A program made the translations under genes and the position numbers. A stretch of DNA of 64,000 bases. Origin: JBCCGR01 sp039029195 (GTDB taxonomy: Bacteria; Pseudomonadota; Alphaproteobacteria; Rhizobiales; Rhizobiaceae). The stretch is taken from contig JBCCGR010000024.1 in NCBI GenBank assembly GCA_039029195.1, positions 1 through 64,000 of the forward strand. The letters are read 5' to 3'. Below the pieces are notes generated by a model. The model was not told where the DNA came from. It did no database searches and saw only the letters and a list, made by a program, of their open reading frames with translations. Below, piece by piece: positions 39,960 through 48,005 of this stretch; within the stretch, counting starts at the first letter, position 1; each line of letters begins with the position of its first letter.

Positions 39960-40762
39960 TCAAAATTGCAGCGGACCGTTCCGAAGCTGCCAAAATCAGC
40001 TTCGATTATTGAACCCGGTGTCGCCTCGATGGGTCGGATGAAGGAACCGGACAGGACCGTGTCGCCAGCAGACAGGGATTGTTCATATACGGACAGGCGA
40101 TTTGCGAGCCACACAATGCCGGTGACCGGATCGTTGAGGACGCCAGCGCCAAGTCCGGTTTCTTCAACTTCCCCGTTGCGCGAAACAATTGCTCCCACCC
40201 ACCGAAGATCGATGTCATCGATGGAATGCTGCTGGTCTCCCAGCACAATTCCAGCATTTGCCGCATTATCGGCGATCGTATCGAAGATTTTGCGGGTTGT
40301 GCCAGATGTCGGATCAACCCGGACAATTCTGGTATCGAGAATTTCCAACGAGGCAACCACATGGTCCGTGGCTTGTATCACCTGCTCCCGGCTGACATTA
40401 GGACCCTTGATCGGCTCCTTGAGCACGAAGGCGATTTCCGCCTCAATACGCGGTTGAATGAACCGGCCGTTCTCGACCGTCGCCCCGTTTTCGAAGAACA
40501 TATTGTCGAACAGAATGCCACTGTCGGGAATGTCGATATTGAGCGCATACTGCATGGCTTTTGAGGTCAGGCCGATTTTCCAGCCTCTGATTTCAAGACC
40601 GGAGGCGCGCTTTCGCTCCACCAACGCGGCCTGAACCGCATAGGCGTCTTCCATGGACATGTCGGGGTATTGCTGAGTCAGCATTCCCGCCTGAATGCCG
40701 CTTTGTTCGGCGTCAAACAGCGCTGCGGCAGCCTGTTCAACCTGGTTGGCGGACAGTGTCAT
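39956..40762 (-). CDS. hpaH: 2-oxo-hept-4-ene-1,7-dioate hydratase
   Basis: Adds water to 2-oxohept-4-ene-1,7-dioate in homoprotocatechuate breakdown. The 268-residue protein belongs to the hydratase/decarboxylase family (with MhpD and DmpE). Motifs include GWKIGLTSKAMQ, PRIEAEIAFVL (metal-binding Glu residues), AANAGIVLG and LNDPVTGIVWLAN. It overlaps hpaG at its start and hpaI at its stop by 4 bp each. Confidence 0.93.
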   Translation of the reverse strand: MTLSANQVEQAAAALFDAEQSGIQAGMLTQQYPDMSMEDAYAVQAALVERKRASGLEIRGWKIGLTSKAMQYALNIDIPDSGILFDNMFFENGATVENGRFIQPRIEAEIAFVLKEPIKGPNVSREQVIQATDHVVASLEILDTRIVRVDPTSGTTRKIFDTIADNAANAGIVLGDQQHSIDDIDLRWVGAIVSRNGEVEETGLGAGVLNDPVTGIVWLANRLSVYEQSLSAGDTVLSGSFIRPIEATPGSIIEADFGSFGTVRCNFE

Positions 40763-41616
40763 TGCTCATCTGCCACAGTGTTGACGAGTTGCCCGATCCC
40801 TTCGGCTTCAACCACAACCTCATCGCCGGGCTTCAGGAAGATCGGCGGATCGAATCGCGCGCCAGCTCCAGTGGGAGTGCCGGTCACGATAATGTCGCCA
40901 GGAACCAGCGTCGTGAAGGTCGAAATATATTCGATCTGGCGAGCGATGGGAAACATCATACGCGATGTGCGGTCATCCTGACGAAGATCGCCGTTAACGG
41001 TGGTCGTCAATCGGACATCCACCAGTTGCTCCTCGCCTTTGTATGGAACAAGCCAGGGGCCCATCGCGCCGGATGAGTCGAAATTCTTGCCTTGCGTCAC
41101 ATTGAATTTCGCATGGCGTACCCAATCGCGCAGGGTGCCTTCATTGCACAGCGTCAACGCCGCGATGTGCGAAAGAGCATCCTCTTGCGGGATGTGGCGA
41201 CCACCCTTACAAATAACGATAGCGATTTCGCCCTCGTAATCGAGTTTTTCCGACGCCTTTGGGCGGATCAATGGACGGTTGTGGCCGGTGAAAGAGCGAG
41301 GAAAGCGCACAAAAAGCGACATGTTTTTCGGCGCATCTTGTCCATCCTTATATTCTGCGTTTCGGTCAGGAAAATTGACGCCAACGCAGATGATCTTTTC
41401 GGGGCTGGGTATTGGGATCTCAAACTGGAATGTGCCATTCTCATGGGTCTCTGCACGCCCCTCGGCGGCAGATGCCAACGCCTGAAACCCGTTGTTTTTA
41501 ACAACATCACACAAATTAGCCCATTGCGGAAAATCATTGGAGAGCGAGATCGCGCCCTTGTCGGTCACAATACCATAATGCTGAACGCCTGAAGCGCTGA
41601 ACGACGCAAATTTCAT
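40759..41616 (-). CDS. hpaG: Fumarylacetoacetate hydrolase-family decarboxylase/isomerase
   Basis: A 285-residue FAH-family protein. In this operon it should decarboxylate 5-carboxymethyl-2-oxo-hex-3-ene-1,7-dioate and isomerise the product. Motifs are IICVGVNFPDRNAEY, LDYEGEIAIVI (metal-binding Glu residues), GKNFDSSGAMGPWLV and GDIIVTGTPTGAG. It has one FAH domain, while E. coli HpaG is a fused two-domain protein, so either this copy does both steps or the separate HpaF covers isomerisation. Overlaps hpaH by 4 bp. Confidence 0.88.
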   Translation of the reverse strand: MKFASFSASGVQHYGIVTDKGAISLSNDFPQWANLCDVVKNNGFQALASAAEGRAETHENGTFQFEIPIPSPEKIICVGVNFPDRNAEYKDGQDAPKNMSLFVRFPRSFTGHNRPLIRPKASEKLDYEGEIAIVICKGGRHIPQEDALSHIAALTLCNEGTLRDWVRHAKFNVTQGKNFDSSGAMGPWLVPYKGEEQLVDVRLTTTVNGDLRQDDRTSRMMFPIARQIEYISTFTTLVPGDIIVTGTPTGAGARFDPPIFLKPGDEVVVEAEGIGQLVNTVADEQ

Positions 41617-41637
41617 GAGGTACAGTTCCTGGTCTGG

Positions 41638-42618
41638 CTAGGGGGCAATAATGGGCTGGGCTTTCAAATCGGGTTCGGCAACATCAGCGCCTTCGAAGAT
41701 GCTGCCATCCTCGAACCAGCTTCGTGGTGCCGGGGCTCCCCATAGAGTCTGGCGCTGTGGGTCCTTCAGATCCCATCGAATGGGTTCGTGGTCCGGGTCA
41801 ACCGTTTGATAGTCAGAGGCATAAATCTCGATACGATTTCCATCCGGATCGAGCACATAAAGGAAGAAAGCGTTTGAAATGCCGTGGCGACCGGGCCCGC
41901 GCTCAATGTTGCCCATATAACCGGTTGTCGACATCAGATCGAGAAGGTCGATGATTGCCAGTGGTGTGGGCACCCAGAAAGCTGTGTGATGCAGCCTTGG
42001 ACCGCGCCCATTGGTGAAGGCAATGTCGTGAACACCGCCCTTGCGGTGCATCCAGGCGGCCCAGATGCGACCTGTCTCATTGTCTTCCGTGTATTCCGTC
42101 GTGCGAAAACCCATCTCATTGTAGAAGGCTACCGCGTTGTCCACGTGAGATGAAAACAGATTGAAATGGTCAATGCGCAGCGGCTTTACACCGCGATAGA
42201 GGGCGTATTTTTGATGGATTGGCGGAAGCCTGTCCATCTTGACATAAAATTCCAGAGGGACGCCCCATGGGTCGCGAGTCCTGAGGGTGCGGCCCATGTG
42301 CGGGCGCTCAACCCATTCAGTGGGAAGGCCCTTGCCACTGAAAAAGGCCTCCGCTTTGTCCAGATCCGGTTCGTCAAACAGTTTGAAGCCCAGAACCTGC
42401 ACATTTGATGCGTCGGACTTCACCAGCGAGATGCAGTGATGACCACGCTCTTCCATTGCGCGAAGGAAAATCTGGTTCTCCGTCTCGTGGGTCACCTGAA
42501 GGCCAAGCGTGTCCACGTAAAAGTGTCGCGACGCTGCAAGATCTTTGACGGCATATTCAACATGGCTGAGACGAACGATATTGAATGGTGGATAAAGAAC
42601 CGGATCGGGTAGGGGCAT
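41638..42618 (-). CDS. Homoprotocatechuate 2,3-dioxygenase, vicinal oxygen chelate type
   Basis: An extradiol ring-cleavage dioxygenase of the VOC (type I) family, 326 residues. It resembles the Brevibacterium/Arthrobacter homoprotocatechuate 2,3-dioxygenases. Metal ligands are in LRIDHFN (His), RLHHTAFW (His) and NRIEIYASDY (Glu). Other conserved parts are WAAWMHRKGGVHD, ERGPGRHGISNAFFLYVLDP and IRWDL. Start ATG 42618, 27 codons inside the longest open frame. It lies only 8 bp after a second dioxygenase gene of the unrelated LigB type with the same predicted activity. Both appear intact. Confidence 0.88.
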   Translation of the reverse strand: MPLPDPVLYPPFNIVRLSHVEYAVKDLAASRHFYVDTLGLQVTHETENQIFLRAMEERGHHCISLVKSDASNVQVLGFKLFDEPDLDKAEAFFSGKGLPTEWVERPHMGRTLRTRDPWGVPLEFYVKMDRLPPIHQKYALYRGVKPLRIDHFNLFSSHVDNAVAFYNEMGFRTTEYTEDNETGRIWAAWMHRKGGVHDIAFTNGRGPRLHHTAFWVPTPLAIIDLLDLMSTTGYMGNIERGPGRHGISNAFFLYVLDPDGNRIEIYASDYQTVDPDHEPIRWDLKDPQRQTLWGAPAPRSWFEDGSIFEGADVAEPDLKAQPIIAP

Positions 42619-42626
42619 GATAAGGC

Positions 42627-43481
42627 CTATTGAACAGGGAAAATAACGTTGGTCTGACCGGTGCCAGAGGAAGGGAAATACTCTGTCACGACTTCGCATG
42701 GCTGAGAATAGGTACCCCAGCCCAGCGCGCCGTAGAGCATTGCAGTGTCGTGCATGGAGCCCTCACCGCAACATTTCTCAGAATATTCGGTCAGCATCTT
42801 AAGGAATGTTTCGTGATCACCACGCTGCCACATATCAAGGACATGAAGATCCATCTGGCGATTGAATTCAGAACTGATCGTGAATGTGCCGTTGTTGGCT
42901 GCATAGTCCTTGTTCGCCCAGATCTTGTGCGACAGGGACCCGGACGCCACCAGCAGGACTTTGCTGTTTGAGGCCTCCACCGCCGCGCGGATGGCCTCTC
43001 CTATTGTACGACTTTCCTCGTGGTCATGTACCGTGCACCAGGCTGCGACCGACACAACTTTCATCTGATGCTCACGGCTCATGAACCGCATTGGCACCAG
43101 GGTGCCATATTCAAGCTCCAAACTATCGAGATGGTGGGCCAGCGTATAAACGCCGCGTGTTGTTGCCTCGGACGCGATGGCATCGCCCAGTTGCGGATTT
43201 CCCGGGTAGCTATACTCCAGATTCTGAATGAACTGGGGGAATTCATTGGAAGTGAAGAGACCCTGGAATCCAGCATTTGCGTTGATGTGAAAGCCCGCAT
43301 TGATCACCCAATGCGTATCGCAAATGACAACGGTATCCGCATCCATTTCCCGGGCGCGCCTTGCGATCTCCAGGTGCCCGTCAATTGCGCTTTGTCGCTT
43401 TCCCTTGACCGGCCCTTCCTGCTCTGACATCAGAAGCGTCGGAACATGAGTCATCTTTGCGGCAAGAACAATTTCTCCCAC
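42627..43481 (-). CDS. hpaD: Homoprotocatechuate 2,3-dioxygenase, LigB type (HpaD/HpcB)
   Basis: Opens the ring of 3,4-dihydroxyphenylacetate between carbons 2 and 3 to 5-carboxymethyl-2-hydroxymuconate semialdehyde. The 284-residue protein is a close full-length match to the enterobacterial HpaD/HpcB family (type III extradiol). It has KMTHVPTLLMSE, ICDTHWVINAGFHIN, LELEYGTLVPMRFM, AWCTVHD, ASGSLSHK, MHDTAMLYGALGW and FPSSGTGQ. N-terminal His in THVP and His in DTHW fit the iron ligands. Start ATG 43481, 11 bp after hpaE. It is not related to the VOC-type dioxygenase that follows. Confidence 0.93.
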   Translation of the reverse strand: MGEIVLAAKMTHVPTLLMSEQEGPVKGKRQSAIDGHLEIARRAREMDADTVVICDTHWVINAGFHINANAGFQGLFTSNEFPQFIQNLEYSYPGNPQLGDAIASEATTRGVYTLAHHLDSLELEYGTLVPMRFMSREHQMKVVSVAAWCTVHDHEESRTIGEAIRAAVEASNSKVLLVASGSLSHKIWANKDYAANNGTFTISSEFNRQMDLHVLDMWQRGDHETFLKMLTEYSEKCCGEGSMHDTAMLYGALGWGTYSQPCEVVTEYFPSSGTGQTNVIFPVQ

Positions 43482-43492
43482 CGGGTGTCCTC

Positions 43493-45010
43493 CTATGCTC
43501 CCAACTTTGGAATTTTGTGATGCCCTGTTGCAAAGCCGATGTGCTTTTGTTCCATGTAGAATTCAAAAGACCAATCGCCACCGTCACGGCCTATGCCGCT
43601 TGCTTTCACGCCACCGAATGGTGTGGGCAAATGGCGAACATTCTCGGAATTGACCCAGATCATGCCTGCTTCGAGCGCGTTTGAGAAACGCATTGCCCTG
43701 GTCACGTCGTTGGTCCAAATGTAGCCAGTGAGGCCGTATTCCACCCCATTGGCGATTTCGAGGGCCTCTTCTTCCGTGTCGAACGCGATTGCCGTGAGAA
43801 CAGGGCCGAAAATCTCTTCCTGTGCAATCCGCATATCGGCCTTTGCATCGGTGAACAGCGTTGGCTTTACAAACCATCCCGAAGAATCTGCTGCTTCTCC
43901 TCCGACAGCAATTGTTGCCCCATCCTGAGAGGCAACTTCGAAGTATGACATGACCTTCTTGAAATGGGTTTCGTGGATCAACGGTCCCATTTCGGTTGTA
44001 GGATCAAGCGGATTTCCAACCTTGATGTTGGCCACCCGATCCTTGAGTTTCTTCAAAAACTCATTAGCAATTGAAGATTGCACAAGCAGCCGGCTCGATG
44101 ATGTGCACCGCTCGCCATTAAGCGAGTAAATCATGAAGATGGCGGCATCCAAGGCTCGGTCGAGATCAGCGTCCTCAAACACGACAACAGGATTCTTGCC
44201 ACCCAATTCGAAGTGCACCCGCTTCAGGGTGTCAGCCCCTTGTTTCATGATGGCTGAGCCGGTTTTGCTTTCCCCGACAAAAGCTATTGCTTTGATGTCG
44301 GGGTGTTCGGTCAATGCTTTGCCCGCGTCCTCGCCAAATCCATTCACCAAGTTGAGGACGCCATCAGGCAAACCCGCCTCGTGCGCAATCTCGGCGAGAA
44401 GACGCGCCGTTACTGGCGAGAACTCGGCCGGCTTGTGGACCACTGTACATCCGGCAGCCAGCGCCGGTGCGATCTTCCAGGTGGACAGCATGAACGGCGT
44501 GTTCCACGGGGTAATGACGCCAACTGGGCCAATCGGAACCCGGGTGGTGATGTTCATGAGGGTTGGCGACGGGAGCGCCTGCCCATCGCGAGCCGAACCG
44601 ACCTTGTCTGCGAAATAGCGGAAGTTTTCCGCGCCGCGGATCGCGGCCTTGGACATGAATCGGTAAGCCTGACCCGTATCCCAGCATTCGCAAAGGGCAA
44701 TTTCCTCAGCCCGTTCGACGATCTTGTCGGCAATGCGATGCAGGATATTCTTGCGCTCTGCTGCGGGCATGTCGCGCCATGCCGGAAACGCTGCCCTTGC
44801 TGCCTTTGCCGCCTTGTCGATGTCGTCGGCATCACCTCTGGCGACAGAACAGATCAGACTCTTGTCGACGGGAGAGTGGGTGTCGAATGTCTGGCCTGAT
44901 GTGCCCGATTCCGATCTACCATTGATGAGATTCTGCACACCTGTCTGAGACAGTTTCTCCAGATAGGACGACAGTTTTTGCTGATGGGATTGCAGGTCTG
45001 CCAACTTCAT
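43493..45010 (-). CDS. hpaE: 5-carboxymethyl-2-hydroxymuconate semialdehyde dehydrogenase
   Basis: NAD-dependent aldehyde dehydrogenase that oxidises the ring-cleavage product. The 505-residue protein has GPVGVITPWNTPFML, FVGESKTGSAIM, the general base in FELGGKNP and the catalytic Cys in NGERCTSSSR, followed by QEEIFGPVLTAIAF and TPFGGVKASGIGRDGG. These agree with HpaE. It starts 4 bp inside hpaF and precedes the LigB-type dioxygenase gene. Confidence 0.93.
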   Translation of the reverse strand: MKLADLQSHQQKLSSYLEKLSQTGVQNLINGRSESGTSGQTFDTHSPVDKSLICSVARGDADDIDKAAKAARAAFPAWRDMPAAERKNILHRIADKIVERAEEIALCECWDTGQAYRFMSKAAIRGAENFRYFADKVGSARDGQALPSPTLMNITTRVPIGPVGVITPWNTPFMLSTWKIAPALAAGCTVVHKPAEFSPVTARLLAEIAHEAGLPDGVLNLVNGFGEDAGKALTEHPDIKAIAFVGESKTGSAIMKQGADTLKRVHFELGGKNPVVVFEDADLDRALDAAIFMIYSLNGERCTSSSRLLVQSSIANEFLKKLKDRVANIKVGNPLDPTTEMGPLIHETHFKKVMSYFEVASQDGATIAVGGEAADSSGWFVKPTLFTDAKADMRIAQEEIFGPVLTAIAFDTEEEALEIANGVEYGLTGYIWTNDVTRAMRFSNALEAGMIWVNSENVRHLPTPFGGVKASGIGRDGGDWSFEFYMEQKHIGFATGHHKIPKLGA

Positions 45011-45393
45011 TCTCCTGAAAGAAATTTTCTGATGGAACCCGTTTTTGGGCTGAGCTCGGCGTCGATATTTCGCATTTCCATCGATAGAGCCAATGAGCGT
45101 TTGTTAATGGTGGAACTGAGGTGCTGTTCCACAACATCAAAAACATGCTGAGTTGCCTTTTTCCGTGCTTCCAAAGATCGACCTTCTCGCAGTCTGATGG
45201 ACATGTCGATGAAACCGTGTTCCACCGATCCGTCCGCAATCGAATAGTGGTCGCATCGATAGGCGCGCACGCGTATGCCCGGCATTGGAAAAACCTCTGT
45301 CTCGATTGCCGCACGACGAACCACGTCACACAGCGTTCCGATATCAATTTCGGATTCCAGATTTGCCGAATATTCGATTGAAAAATGAGGCAT
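45007..45393 (-). CDS. hpaF: 5-carboxymethyl-2-hydroxymuconate delta-isomerase
   Basis: A 128-residue isomerase of the CHMI family (tautomerase superfamily). It has the catalytic N-terminal proline directly after Met (MPHFSIEYSANL), then VFPMPGIRVRAYRCDHYSIA and SIRLREGRSLEARKKATQHV. It isomerises 5-carboxymethyl-2-hydroxymuconate. First gene of the hpa operon; start ATG 45393, with the promoter 25 bp upstream. Overlaps hpaE by 4 bp. Confidence 0.92.
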   Translation of the reverse strand: MPHFSIEYSANLESEIDIGTLCDVVRRAAIETEVFPMPGIRVRAYRCDHYSIADGSVEHGFIDMSIRLREGRSLEARKKATQHVFDVVEQHLSSTINKRSLALSMEMRNIDAELSPKTGSIRKFLSGE

Positions 45394-45417
45394 GAAGCAC
45401 CGCGCTATTTTGATTGC

Positions 45418-45446
45418 TATGTTAAGTAATTTTTTGACCTTGTCAA
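45418..45446 (-). promoter_or_regulatory. Predicted hpa operon promoter
   Basis: On the minus strand TTGACA (45446-45441), a 17-bp spacer and AACATA (45423-45418) form a good sigma-70 promoter, with hpaF starting at 45393. Transcription would begin near 45411. Confidence 0.65.
45434..45446. promoter_or_regulatory. Candidate HpaR operator
   Basis: TTGACCTTGTCAA is a perfect inverted repeat with 5-bp arms and a 3-bp centre. It covers the -35 box of the hpa promoter in the hpaF-hpaR divergent region, a fitting place for a MarR-type repressor. Confidence 0.5.
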
Positions 45447-45508
45447 TGCTGCGCTACTGGCGACCGGATATTCTTGTTACCGCGTCGGATTTATCGCATA
45501 GAGACGTC

Positions 45509-45991
45509 ATGAGCATTGCCGAATCTCCTGCGAAAGAATTCTCACAGTCCGATCGAGAGAAAAGTGCCCTGCGCGCAACTTCCCGCGCCCTGCCGATCGC
45601 TTTGCTACGGGCCCGGGAAAAAGTGATGGAGCCTGTACGCACAATGCTGTCCGAGACCGGCGTCACCGAACAAAAATGGCGCACGTTGCGCATTATCCAT
45701 GAGATGGGCGGATTGGAGCAATCCACAATTGCGCGCGAAGCCTGTCTGCTTCTGCCAAGTCTTTCCCGTATTCTGCAAGCCATGGAGAGCGACGGGCTGG
45801 TGACACGACAAGCGGATCGCGATGATCGCCGCCGCATTCTGGTCGATATAACCGACAAGGGCCGCGCGCTAATCCGCGACAATATTGCCGCAAGCAATGC
45901 GATTTATGAACGGCTGGAAGCGGAGTTCGGGCAGCAAAAGCTTGATCAGCTTCTCGATCTTCTGGAGGACCTTCAGCGGGCGAAGCTGTGA
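45509..45991 (+). CDS. hpaR: MarR-family regulator of homoprotocatechuate degradation
   Basis: A 160-residue MarR-type winged-helix protein, divergent from the hpa operon and so probably its repressor. ALRATSRALPIALLRAREKV and ETGVTEQKWRTLRI fit the HpaR group. The DNA-binding part has LLPSLSRILQAMESDGLVTR and the wing DRDDRRRILVDITDKG. ATG 45509 gives a start matching the family; the open frame extends further upstream but that part covers the promoter. Its ligand is expected to be a pathway aromatic acid. Confidence 0.88.
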   Translation: MSIAESPAKEFSQSDREKSALRATSRALPIALLRAREKVMEPVRTMLSETGVTEQKWRTLRIIHEMGGLEQSTIAREACLLLPSLSRILQAMESDGLVTRQADRDDRRRILVDITDKGRALIRDNIAASNAIYERLEAEFGQQKLDQLLDLLEDLQRAKL

Positions 45992-46059
45992 GGCTCTCAT
46001 CATAGATCTTTTTCTGGCACTCAACTGTCCAGATCACCGGTACCGACGTGCCTGTCCTG

Positions 46060-46818
46060 CTATTCGATCAATTGACCCACTGCCGACCCAGACTGCCCAT
46101 AGAGTGCGATGTTCGGACCAAGAATCTCCCGAATAAGCTTTTGGCGAATTGCACGCCTGAAATCTGAAAAGTCAGCGGCTGCCATGATGAATGATCCTGG
46201 GCCGCCAATCACGTGACGCGCATAGTGGTCAGTGAGATCGAGCTTGGCGAGTTCACCCAGATCGATGTCTTCGTTGTGAATGGCCAGCCCATTGATGGTT
46301 ATGCCGCGTGCAACCGCCCGGTCTCTTGCAGCGGCATCGCGAGCAGGATCACTTGTCCCATCCCCGGAGACATCAATGGCCATTCGCTTACCAATGAACC
46401 GATTGGTCATCAGCCGTCTCACACTGTGGTCGATGGCCCCGGAAATGTCCGTTGTGCCTTTGAACCGGCGAGGCACCTGAAGCACTGCATTCGCAAATCG
46501 CTCCGCTGAAGCAGTATCGAAGACATGCATCCAAGCAACGATTGCGGCCTGGCTTCTCGTCGACGACCAATGGGACATGCTCACCGCAATGCCGTTTGGG
46601 CCAACTGTTCTGATGGCTCGAAGGACATCAGGGTGGCGAAAAGCCTCGGCAAAACCAACGCGTTGAAGATTGAACTCATCATCGTCGACGCTTGTTGAGA
46701 CATCGACGGCGAGCACAAGTTCCAGTTCAACATCTACACGCGTCTGAGCGGTTGCGGACGACGTGTGGAACATCAAAATGGCACAGAAGAGCAGTGCCCA
46801 TCCAGTTCGTCGGCGCAC
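46060..46818 (-). CDS. DUF1194 secreted von Willebrand factor A-like protein
   Basis: A 252-residue protein of the DUF1194 family. The signal peptide ends near SATAQT. A vWFA-like domain starts with LVLAVDVSTSVDDDEFNLQR, which holds a MIDAS-type DxSxS motif, then IAVSMSHWSS, GTTDISGAIDHSV (MIDAS Thr) and AIDVSGDGTSD. It is predicted to be periplasmic or surface bound and metal dependent in binding. No role is known. It starts 3 bp after the carboxymuconolactone decarboxylase-like gene. Confidence 0.88.
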   Translation of the reverse strand: MRRRTGWALLFCAILMFHTSSATAQTRVDVELELVLAVDVSTSVDDDEFNLQRVGFAEAFRHPDVLRAIRTVGPNGIAVSMSHWSSTRSQAAIVAWMHVFDTASAERFANAVLQVPRRFKGTTDISGAIDHSVRRLMTNRFIGKRMAIDVSGDGTSDPARDAAARDRAVARGITINGLAIHNEDIDLGELAKLDLTDHYARHVIGGPGSFIMAAADFSDFRRAIRQKLIREILGPNIALYGQSGSAVGQLIE

Positions 46819-46821
46819 GGC

Positions 46822-47199
46822 CTAAAGCCCTTGTTCTTCGAGCACCTTCTTTGCCACACGAAAGCACTCGAGAGCTTGCGGGACACCGCAGTAAATTCCC
46901 ACCACGTGGATAATTGCCCGGATCTCCTCTTTGGAAACGCCGTTGTTGATCGCACCACGACAATGGATTTCCCACTCGTGCATCTTTCCGAGCGCACCAA
47001 TCATGGAAAGGTTCATCATTGATCTGGTTTTTGGGTCGATAACGTCGTCGCCCCAGCCAAATCCCCAGCACCAGGCGGTCATGGCCTCCTGAAACGGCTT
47101 GGTAAAGTCGTCGGCCGCGGCGAGGTTTTTCTCGACATATTCCGCGCCAAGCGTGGATTTACGTTGTTTCAAACCGGTTTCAAATAGATTGTCGTCCAA
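46822..47199 (-). CDS. Carboxymuconolactone decarboxylase family protein
   Basis: A 125-residue protein of the CMD (AhpD/PcaC-like) family. It starts with DDNLFETGLKQRKSTLGAEY and has FQEAMTAWCWGFGWGDDVID, RSMMNLSMIGALGKMHEWEIH and a C-terminal IIHVVGIYCGVPQALECFR. The length and pattern are close to PcaC-type decarboxylases, but the rest of a protocatechuate pathway is not in the window, so the reaction is unproven. The start is TTG 47199 with GGAGC upstream; the long open frame that extends to 47559 overlaps the GST gene and is not used. Confidence 0.8.
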   Translation of the reverse strand: MDDNLFETGLKQRKSTLGAEYVEKNLAAADDFTKPFQEAMTAWCWGFGWGDDVIDPKTRSMMNLSMIGALGKMHEWEIHCRGAINNGVSKEEIRAIIHVVGIYCGVPQALECFRVAKKVLEEQGL

Positions 47200-47249
47200 G
47201 AGTGGCTCCTTCGGCGCTTTTGAGAGTGGGCATTGCTGTTGTGTTGAGG

Positions 47250-47894
47250 TTATGCCTCGTCTGGTTCGTAAATCCATGATTCCGCCCGACCGGCAGTTTC
47301 CCAGGACTTCCAGGCCGGCAGAGACTTCAATGTGTCCGAGTAGGCTAAGACGGCTGGATGTTCGCTGAGGCAGTAGATTTCGAGACGGTTGACCACCGGT
47401 GCGAACATGGCGTCTGCATTGCAAAAATCTCCAAACAGAAATGGGCCGCCTGATGTCTGCAGCGCGTTGTCCCATATTTCCTCGATCCGGGCGACGTCGC
47501 GCTTCACATCGTTTGACACAGCAAGTGGGCGCACAGCGCGCGCCATATTCATGGGGCACTCGCTTCTGATGCTGGAAAATCCACCATGCATTTCATTTGC
47601 ACACGAGCGCGCCCTTGCCCGGGCGTTCGGGTCTTCTGGCCAAAAACCGCGGTCGGGGAATTTGTCGGCAAGATATTCAAGAATGGCCAGCGACTCCCAG
47701 ACAAACAGGTCATCGTCACGCAAAACCGGTACCGTTCCGGATGGAGAAAAAGCACGGAACTTCGTGTAGTTGTCATCCTCGAACGTCTGTAGATTCTCTT
47801 TAAAATCAACCGCTTTGGCTGTCAATGCGATCCACGGACGAAAGGACCATGACGAATATTTCTTGTTGCCGATGAAGAGTTCGAGATCCGACAT
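47250..47894 (-). CDS. Glutathione S-transferase family protein
   Basis: A 214-residue GST. The N-terminal domain begins LELFIGNKKYSSWSFRPWIA and has FSPSGTVPVLRDDDLFVWES (cis-Pro and glutathione-binding Glu-Ser) and LAILEYLADKFP. The C-terminal domain has GPFLFGDFCNADAMFAPVV. The KKYSSWS start is shared with a GST group found beside many metabolic genes. It leads a short leftward cluster with the CMD-like and DUF1194 genes. Confidence 0.9.
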   Translation of the reverse strand: MSDLELFIGNKKYSSWSFRPWIALTAKAVDFKENLQTFEDDNYTKFRAFSPSGTVPVLRDDDLFVWESLAILEYLADKFPDRGFWPEDPNARARARSCANEMHGGFSSIRSECPMNMARAVRPLAVSNDVKRDVARIEEIWDNALQTSGGPFLFGDFCNADAMFAPVVNRLEIYCLSEHPAVLAYSDTLKSLPAWKSWETAGRAESWIYEPDEA

Positions 47895-47944
47895 GACGCA
47901 GCCCGCATTTCGATGACATCGTCATTATTGCCGTGGAAATGAAG

Positions 47945-47983
47945 AATGAAAAGGCCGCGCTGCAATTCTGTGCAGCACGGCCT
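47945..47983 (-). terminator. Rho-independent terminator of the secreted-protein genes
   Basis: AGGCCG (47952-47957) pairs with CGGCCT (47978-47983) and GCTGCA (47959-47964) with TGCAGC (47971-47976), with one mismatch between and a 6-nt loop. On the minus strand it is followed by TTTCATTCTTC. It lies 23 bp after the stop of the gene at 48006. Confidence 0.75.
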
Positions 47984-48005
47984 GACATGGTTTTGGCGAA
48001 GTCGG

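Noticed and set aside
45392..45508. Longer HpaR reading frame starting at 45392
   Set aside because: This part overlaps the hpaF start codon, the hpa promoter and its palindrome. The HpaR family start fits ATG 45509.
47200..47559. N-terminal extension of the carboxymuconolactone decarboxylase-like gene
   Set aside because: The open frame overlaps the clearly real GST gene and lacks family similarity. The TTG at 47199 with GGAGC is the better start.
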